A model generated the notes under the pieces. The model was given only the letters and a program-made list of their open reading frames with translations, did no database searches and was not told the origin of the DNA. Source: Prevotella sp. (GTDB taxonomy: Bacteria; Bacteroidota; Bacteroidia; Bacteroidales; Dysgonomonadaceae). From it: 11,891 bases of DNA. Of the stretch, positions 7,511-11,891 are shown one piece after another (position 1 is the stretch's first letter; every line of letters begins with the position of its first letter). Location: contig JAISKQ010000127.1 of the NCBI GenBank assembly GCA_031260865.1, positions 1 to 11,891 on the forward strand, given 5' to 3'. The position numbers were made by a program, and so were the translations under genes.

Positions 7511-7614
7511 GTTTACTAGAATTTTAGTTTACAAGTTTACTAGCACTAACATGCTAAAACTCTTGTAAACTCAAAACTTATTACTTTCTACTTATTACTT
7601 ATCACTTTAAACTC
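7511..7614. repeat. Octamer and heptamer arrays flanking a hairpin core
   Basis: Bases 7511-7542 are four in-phase octamers: GTTTACTA, GAATTTTA, GTTTACAA, GTTTACTA. Bases 7573-7614 are six in-phase heptamers of the form nnnACTT: AAAACTT, ATTACTT, TCTACTT, ATTACTT, ATCACTT, then degenerate TAAACTC. Between them AGTTTACAAG (7526-7535) and CTTGTAAACT (7562-7571) form a perfect 10-bp inverted repeat. Inside it lies TAGCA / TGCTA around a 6-base loop. The island fills much of the 221-bp gap between the fic stop and the aroB start and may act as a 3'-end hairpin for fic. Confidence 0.75.
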
Positions 7615-7635
7615 TCTCCTATATAAGATAATTTT

Positions 7636-8964
7636 TTAATTCATGAATTTTTCTATTTTTTGAAGAAGGTCTTTACCTATATCGGAAATGATGGCGTTCA
7701 TTTCTTTTTCAGTTAAAATATCAGAATAAAGCTTTGTTATTTTTTTATTATTATATATCAGAGCATAAGCATTTTCATCTAAAATTATTCTAAAAGTTAT
7801 GGTTTCTATAGAAACTTCTTTAAATGGTTCCCTTAAAGTAGAGAACATATTTTTTAATGTTAATTCTTTTGTCTTCTCTTTAAGATTATTGTTATTCAAG
7901 GACTTTAAAGAAGTTTTTAAACTATTTCCAACCACGGTCCCAAATTCTTCATTATTATTTAATTCAATACTTGATTCTCTTGTTAAAAACAAGCTGTCAA
8001 ATTGTTCTAATTTATTATCATACAAGGAAACAAAAGGGATGATTATCTCTTCATAAATTTTAGCAACATATATATCCGACTTCTTTACTATAATCTCCTT
8101 AGACTTATCCCCCAACCCTTTCTTCAACAGGCTCAATTGCTTCTCCCAATCATCCTGTTCTTCCACATTCTCCCCTTTAGCCGCTTTAATGGATAAATCC
8201 AAGCTCCATGCCAATTGCTTTGTCATATAATTGATAAAAGCCTGTAAATCTTCCACATCCGCTTGTTGTAAGGCATGCAGATAGTTTTTTTTGTCGGCAG
8301 TCTTTATTATCACAGGAGGTAAATCGTTGTGATATAATACATAATTCACTAACAAACGGGCTACGCGACCATTACCATCATCAAAGGGATGGATACGGAT
8401 ATAGCGATAATGAAGCAATGCCGCCAGCTCTATCGGAGATAACTCACTTTTTTTCGACTCCTCATTATACCATTTCACAAGTTCCGCCATCAATATCGGC
8501 GTATCTTGCGGAGTTGCATATTCAAATATCTCACCATTAGCCTGTACAACACTATTCGGATATTCTTTATATTCCCCTACTTTTATTTGTCGGCGGGTAG
8601 AATGTCCTTCGGTTGTTATCGCCTCTTTCCAGAACGGACGCACAAGAATCGTCTGATTCAGATCTTTTATAAACTTCTCGGTTAAAGGCTTATTTTTATC
8701 AGAAGCTTCTTCCTTTATTATCATCAACGCGACATCGTGCGCTTTCATTTCCTCCAATTCGCGGAGTTCATGATTTCCCTTTGTCTGGTCGAAAATTAAT
8801 AAAAGTTCTGTTTCGCCATAGGTCAGCGTATTGCCTTCCAGATGATTGGAATTATAATTAAACTCAAGCCTGAATTTCTTATCCAACTTCTTTTTACAAT
8901 CTTCGTTAAAAGGTTGTAAACTTCGATACTCGCTTATGAGCCTGTTTAACTGATTGTTCATCAT
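7636..8964 (-). CDS. Fic-domain protein (probable AMP-transferase) with extra C-terminal region
   Basis: A 442-residue Fic protein expected to transfer AMP (or another nucleotide part) from a nucleotide to a hydroxyl group of a target protein. The full catalytic motif 'HPFDDGNGRVAR' is at 192-203, with catalytic H192. An N-terminal inhibitory-helix motif S39-x3-E43-G44 fits class II (intramolecularly inhibited) Fic proteins. 'GEYKEYPNSV' (130-139) is the likely flap. Residues 1-280 follow the usual Fic/DOC layout. Residues about 283-442 match no domain I recognise; they are rich in Lys, Asn and Ile, and their DNA (7636 to about 8100) is near 25% GC by eye, against the low-to-high 40s further upstream in the gene. 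The start ATG is at 8964, with an adjacent second ATG at 8961. It begins 3 bp after the fmt stop, so it is probably cotranscribed and coupled. Target unknown. Confidence 0.92.
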   Translation of the reverse strand: MMNNQLNRLISEYRSLQPFNEDCKKKLDKKFRLEFNYNSNHLEGNTLTYGETELLLIFDQTKGNHELRELEEMKAHDVALMIIKEEASDKNKPLTEKFIKDLNQTILVRPFWKEAITTEGHSTRRQIKVGEYKEYPNSVVQANGEIFEYATPQDTPILMAELVKWYNEESKKSELSPIELAALLHYRYIRIHPFDDGNGRVARLLVNYVLYHNDLPPVIIKTADKKNYLHALQQADVEDLQAFINYMTKQLAWSLDLSIKAAKGENVEEQDDWEKQLSLLKKGLGDKSKEIIVKKSDIYVAKIYEEIIIPFVSLYDNKLEQFDSLFLTRESSIELNNNEEFGTVVGNSLKTSLKSLNNNNLKEKTKELTLKNMFSTLREPFKEVSIETITFRIILDENAYALIYNNKKITKLYSDILTEKEMNAIISDIGKDLLQKIEKFMN

Positions 8965-8967
8965 GTA

Positions 8968-9939
8968 TTATTTAAAATAAGCGTTTTTTTCGATTTTATA
9001 ACCCCTCAGTACTTCATCTATCGCCATCGCCCTTTTTCCGGCGAATTGTATCTCTTCCACACGGATATATCCTCCGACGCAGGCGACATGCAAATATGAT
9101 TTGTTATCGGTATCAATACTGCCTATCGGTTGTTGAGCATCCGTCGGAATAATTCCAGACGCATATATTTTCACCAATTGCGGTTCTCTTCCTTCGCTAT
9201 AAAGCTCTGTCCACGCGGTAGGGTAAGGAGACAACCCTCGTATAAAATTATGTATATCAATAGCCGTTTTATTCCAATCGATACGGCAAGTCTCTTTAAA
9301 TATCTTAGGGGCGGGTCTTAAATCTTTTTCATCCGCGAGCAACTGCTCTTGCGCCACCGCGTCAACGTTATCTTCGAGAATCAAATCGACTGTCTGTTGT
9401 ACCAGTTTAGCTCCGATTCGCATCAGTTCATCATGAATCTTTCCCGCGTTATCATCCTCGCCAATCTTTATCTTTTCCCGCAGGATTATCTTTCCTGTGT
9501 CTATTTCGTGCGTCAGGAAAAAAGTGGTGACGCCGGTTTCCTTATCGCCATTGATGATAGCCCAGTTGATAGGGGCGGCTCCACGATACTGAGGCAGCAA
9601 AGAGCCGTGCAAGTTGAATGTTCCCAAGCGGGGCATATTCCACACAACTTCGGGCAACATTCTGAAAGCCACTACTATTTGCAAATCGGCATTCCATGCC
9701 TTCAGTTCGTGAAGGAAAGTTTCGTCCTTGAGTTTCCCGGGTTGCAACAACGGCAGGTTTTGCTCCAAGGCATACTTTTTCACAGCTGAATATTGTATTT
9801 TATGCCCTCTGCCGCTTGGTTTGTCGGGCATGGAAATCACACCTGCTATATTATATCCGTTCTCAACAAGCTCTCTCAAACTTTCGACAGCAAAATCGGG
9901 AGTACCCATGAAAACAATACGTAAATCTTTTTTATTCAT
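8968..9939 (-). CDS. fmt: Methionyl-tRNA formyltransferase
   Basis: A 323-residue enzyme formylating initiator Met-tRNA with 10-formyl-tetrahydrofolate, needed for normal bacterial translation initiation. Motifs: 'IVFMGTPDFAV' (8-18), 'GVISMPDKPSGRGHK' (33-47), and the folate/catalytic core 'NLHGSLLPQYRGAAPINWA' (109-127), with N109 and H111. The catalytic aspartate is D147 in 'HEIDTGKI'. The C-terminal tRNA-binding OB-like domain (about 208-323) starts near 'RGLSPYPTAWTEL'. Length is normal. The start at 9939 (MNKKDLRIVFMGTPDF) fits the family. No deformylase gene is adjacent; instead it is followed at 3 bp by the fic gene. A good -7 box with a palindrome lies about 48 bp upstream. Confidence 0.97.
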   Translation of the reverse strand: MNKKDLRIVFMGTPDFAVESLRELVENGYNIAGVISMPDKPSGRGHKIQYSAVKKYALEQNLPLLQPGKLKDETFLHELKAWNADLQIVVAFRMLPEVVWNMPRLGTFNLHGSLLPQYRGAAPINWAIINGDKETGVTTFFLTHEIDTGKIILREKIKIGEDDNAGKIHDELMRIGAKLVQQTVDLILEDNVDAVAQEQLLADEKDLRPAPKIFKETCRIDWNKTAIDIHNFIRGLSPYPTAWTELYSEGREPQLVKIYASGIIPTDAQQPIGSIDTDNKSYLHVACVGGYIRVEEIQFAGKRAMAIDEVLRGYKIEKNAYFK

Positions 9940-9986
9940 CGGCTTTCAATTGTTTTGTACAAATTTAAGTATAAAAGGGGATTCAG

Positions 9987-10017
9987 CAAATATACAAGAG
10001 CGCAAAGGTTATTCAGT
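9987..10017 (-). promoter_or_regulatory. Candidate promoter for fmt-fic
   Basis: TATATTTG (9987-9994, minus strand) fully matches the Bacteroidetes TAnnTTTG box. ACTG lies 19 bases upstream (10014-10017) and shares two of four positions with the -33 TTTG. The predicted transcript would have a leader of about 40 bases. The palindrome arms at 9996-10007 and 10024-10035 bracket the -33 element. Confidence 0.45.
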
Positions 10018-10035
10018 TTAAATCTTTACGCTCTT
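9996..10035 (-). terminator. 12-bp stem palindrome between aroA and fmt
   Basis: AAGAGCGCAAAG (9996-10007) and CTTTACGCTCTT (10024-10035) are inverted repeats with one mismatch and a 16-base spacer. In minus-strand RNA the mismatch is a U-G pair, so 12 pairs form in the direction of aroA transcription. The sequence after the stem is GUAUAUUUG rather than a clean U-run. It may therefore be a weak terminator for aroA or an operator over the fmt promoter. Classed as terminator with low confidence. Confidence 0.4.
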
Positions 10036-10112
10036 TTATTGGTTAATGAGATTTGGCAAGGATATTCAATCGTTTCTTTTTTTCGGCTTTTTCCTATACA
10101 CCAACCATCGAC

Positions 10113-11351
10113 TTATTGGCTTATTTCCTCTATAACATACCCCGCTGATTTTAAATCATCCCAGTAACGCGGATATGATTTAGTGACAACGTTTGGATGC
10201 GCGATATTGATATGACCCAATTTTATAGAGGCAGGAGCAAACGCCATCGCCATGCGGTGATCTTCGTATGTTTTTATAACCGGTTCGACTTCCGGTTCGC
10301 ACCGTTCCCCGTTCCATTCCAGAATACTATTTTCACTGTTATAGATGAGATAGCCTAATTTCTTCATTTCCGCCTTTAATGCTTCAATCCGGTCAGTCTC
10401 TTTTATTTTCAAGCTTTGGAGACCTGTGAACATAAAAGGGATGTTCATCATACAACAGGTAACGACAAAGGTTTGAGCCAAATCGGGTTCATTGATAAAG
10501 TTATGGAACATTTTCTTTGTTCTCCTGTTCGACTTGGTCAACACAACACTATCCGTTGTATATTCGGTGGCAATGCCAAGATCAGCAAACAGTTCGCCTA
10601 CTTTAGAATCACCCTGCATACTGTTTTTGGAAAGCCCTTTCAACTCAACGCGCGCGTCATCGGTCAAAGCCGCAATTTCGTACCAATACGACGCGGCAGT
10701 CCAATCGGATTCCACCGTATAATGAACTGCTTTATATTCTTCGGGATGTACCTTAATGACTTTATTTTCACAATGGGTCTTTACTCCGAATTGAGACATC
10801 ATACCCAACGTAAGCTTGATATAAGGAGCAGATACGACATCCCCTTCAAGGTGAATAGTCAGTCCTTTATTCATAGTAGGCGCAATCATCAACAACGCGG
10901 ATACAAACTGCGAACTGACGTCTCCGGATAAATAAATATCCCCGCCTTTAAGGGATGTGCCTTTTATCTTTAACGGAGGATAACCTATATTACCCAGATA
11001 TGTGATACGAGCGCCAAGTAAAATCAAAGCTTCCACAAGTATCTTTATAGGGCGCTTCCGCATACGCTCCGTACCTGTGATAATCCATTCGCCCGGAGTG
11101 ATGGCAAATAACGCCGTGAGAAAGCGCATAGCCGTCCCCGCGGCTTTTACATCAATCAGGTTGTCTCCTTTAGACTCTGACTCGAAAGCGTCGATCATAA
11201 CGTTTGTATCATCAGAATCGGAAAGATTCTCTAAAGTCGATGAGCTTTGGCTCAAAGCATTTAATACCAAAGCTCGGTTGCTTATGCTTTTGGACGCAGG
11301 CAGGAATACTGCTGAATCGATAGCTTTTGGAGCCACTATTTTATATTGCAT
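10113..11351 (-). CDS. aroA: 3-phosphoshikimate 1-carboxyvinyltransferase (EPSP synthase)
   Basis: A 412-residue enzyme joining PEP to shikimate-3-phosphate to give EPSP, step six of the shikimate pathway. Motifs: 'LPASKSISNRALVL' (17-30; K21, S22, R26), 'AGTAMRFLTA' (71-80), 'RMRKRPI' (96-102), 'GDVSSQFVSALLMIAP' (143-158), 'NEPDLAQ' (287-293; D290, catalytic), 'LKIKETDRIEALK' (314-326; K317, E318), 'YEDHRMAM' (362-369) and K391 in 'VTKSYP'. The position corresponding to E. coli P101 is F77 here. I chose the ATG at 11351 (MQYKIVAPK). A longer TTG frame from 11390 would add 13 residues encoded mainly by the end of the neighbouring inverted-repeat element, and families start at 'YKI'. No Shine-Dalgarno; A-rich leader. 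The repeat element ends 14 bp upstream. Confidence 0.96.
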   Translation of the reverse strand: MQYKIVAPKAIDSAVFLPASKSISNRALVLNALSQSSSTLENLSDSDDTNVMIDAFESESKGDNLIDVKAAGTAMRFLTALFAITPGEWIITGTERMRKRPIKILVEALILLGARITYLGNIGYPPLKIKGTSLKGGDIYLSGDVSSQFVSALLMIAPTMNKGLTIHLEGDVVSAPYIKLTLGMMSQFGVKTHCENKVIKVHPEEYKAVHYTVESDWTAASYWYEIAALTDDARVELKGLSKNSMQGDSKVGELFADLGIATEYTTDSVVLTKSNRRTKKMFHNFINEPDLAQTFVVTCCMMNIPFMFTGLQSLKIKETDRIEALKAEMKKLGYLIYNSENSILEWNGERCEPEVEPVIKTYEDHRMAMAFAPASIKLGHINIAHPNVVTKSYPRYWDDLKSAGYVIEEISQ

Positions 11352-11364
11352 GATATTATTTTTA

Positions 11365-11554
11365 TATAGAAACTGTTTAAATTTTACCAAAATATATCAT
11401 TATACCTCTTTTTTCGTCCATTTTTAGGTTCTTTTTGTCTAATTTGTTCTTTCACTCAGCTCAAATAGCCCGCTATTATCGCTTCGCGGAAGAACAAATT
11501 ATCCTAAAAATAGCTCTAAAAATTTGAACGAATAAAATTTAAACAGTTTCTATA
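11365..11554. mobile_element. MITE-like fold-back element with 22-bp terminal inverted repeats
   Basis: Bases 11365-11386 and 11533-11554 are perfect 22-bp inverted repeats. The likely element ends are GAAACTG... at 11369 and ...CAGTTTC at 11550 (182 bp), flanked by TATA on both sides, consistent with a TA-type target duplication. Further inverted pairs lie inside: ATTTTTAGG (11420-11428) with CCTAAAAAT (11503-11511), and TAATTTGTTCTT (11440-11451) with AAGAACAAATTA (11490-11501). The tip has a small AATAG/CTATT hairpin. It encodes no protein, so a transposase would have to act in trans. The ends suggest an IS5-like relative, but that is inference. It fills most of the ppc-aroA gap. Confidence 0.65.
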
Positions 11555-11600
11555 CGAAGATAAAATAAAAATCGTTAAAAACAAAATCATTGCTATATTA

Positions 11601-11891
11601 TCATCCTGTATTTCGCATTCCCGCCGCGATACCTGATATGGTAATCATCAAAGCCAGTTCAAGTTCAGGCGAATGCCGGTCGTCCTTTCTTGTGCGATGC
11701 AGTAATTCCACCTGCAACAAGTTCAACGGATTGGTGTAGATATTGCGCATCGCTATATTTTCGGCAACCGCAGGTAAACCTTCCATCAGATATTCGTCCT
11801 GTGATATTCTTAATGTCGATTTGACGGCGCTCTCCAACTGCGCTCTTAATTTTTTCCCCAAACCTTGCAGTCCTTCTTCAACCAACCTCTT
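11601..11891 (-). CDS. ppc: Phosphoenolpyruvate carboxylase, C-terminal end (partial)
   Basis: The last 96 residues of PEP carboxylase, which makes oxaloacetate from PEP and bicarbonate to refill the TCA cycle. The frame is open to the window edge (reading K-R-L-V-E-E-G at the edge), so the 5' part lies outside. Diagnostic features are 'NPLNLLQVELLHRTR', the characteristic PEPC stretch near the C-terminus, and the terminal 'GIAAGMRNTG', whose RNTG tail is the conserved end involved in the active site. Stop codon TGA at 11601-11603. The gene is intact at its 3' end; the fold-back element starts 46 bp after the stop. PEP is also the AroA substrate, but the linkage may be incidental. Confidence 0.93.
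   Translation of the reverse strand, partial: KRLVEEGLQGLGKKLRAQLESAVKSTLRISQDEYLMEGLPAVAENIAMRNIYTNPLNLLQVELLHRTRKDDRHSPELELALMITISGIAAGMRNTG

Noticed and set aside
7511..7614. A CRISPR-like array
   Set aside because: The units are 7-8 bp, degenerate and contiguous, without unique spacers, and no cas genes are nearby.
7636..8964. Fic-type toxin-antitoxin pair
   Set aside because: No small antitoxin gene lies beside it, and the protein carries its own N-terminal inhibitory motif, so a class II self-regulated Fic fits better.
10036..10112. Additional terminator directly after aroA
   Set aside because: The stretch has T and A runs but no convincing stem before the palindrome at 9996-10035.
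11352..11390. N-terminal extension of AroA from a TTG codon at 11390
   Set aside because: The extra 13 residues are encoded mainly by the terminal inverted repeat of the fold-back element, and AroA proteins normally begin at the MQYKI-like position. The ATG at 11351 is preferred.

Overview
The window looks like a chromosomal stretch from a member of the Bacteroidota, most likely order Bacteroidales. The reasons are the family flavour of the proteins (long-form RecQ, DUF4870 protein with a leading SHOCT domain, Bacteroidetes-type AroA), A-rich leaders with almost no Shine-Dalgarno sequences, and several upstream matches to the Bacteroidetes -7 promoter box TAnnTTTG. Genus cannot be fixed from this alone. 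All ten genes lie on the minus strand, so transcription runs from high to low coordinates; apparent plus-strand reading frames are shadows.

From right to left (order of transcription): the C-terminal end of phosphoenolpyruvate carboxylase (ppc, cut by the window edge); a 182-190 bp fold-back element with perfect 22-bp terminal inverted repeats that looks like a MITE; aroA (EPSP synthase); a hairpin overlapping a candidate promoter; fmt (Met-tRNA formyltransferase) followed 3 bp later by a Fic-domain AMP-transferase gene with an unusual AT-rich 3' third; a repeat-rich gap; aroB (3-dehydroquinate synthase); a terminator/promoter gap with another repeat island; proC (pyrroline-5-carboxylate reductase); a 281-bp gap; recJ, a UlaG-like metallo-hydrolase lipoprotein gene, and recQ; and finally a small SHOCT-DUF4870 membrane protein.

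Functionally this is mainly housekeeping: two shikimate-pathway enzymes (AroB, AroA), PEP carboxylase (which competes with the shikimate pathway for PEP), proline synthesis, initiator-tRNA formylation, and the RecJ/RecQ pair that works in RecF-type recombinational repair. No phage, CRISPR, toxin-antitoxin or defence island is evident.

The unexplained structure is mostly intergenic. Three separate gaps (2491-2568, 6195-6235, 7511-7614) hold phase-perfect arrays of degenerate 7- or 8-bp units combined with a palindromic core; the unit sequences differ between gaps but the architecture is shared. With the MITE-like element next to aroA and the composition break inside the Fic gene, these are the items most worth following up.
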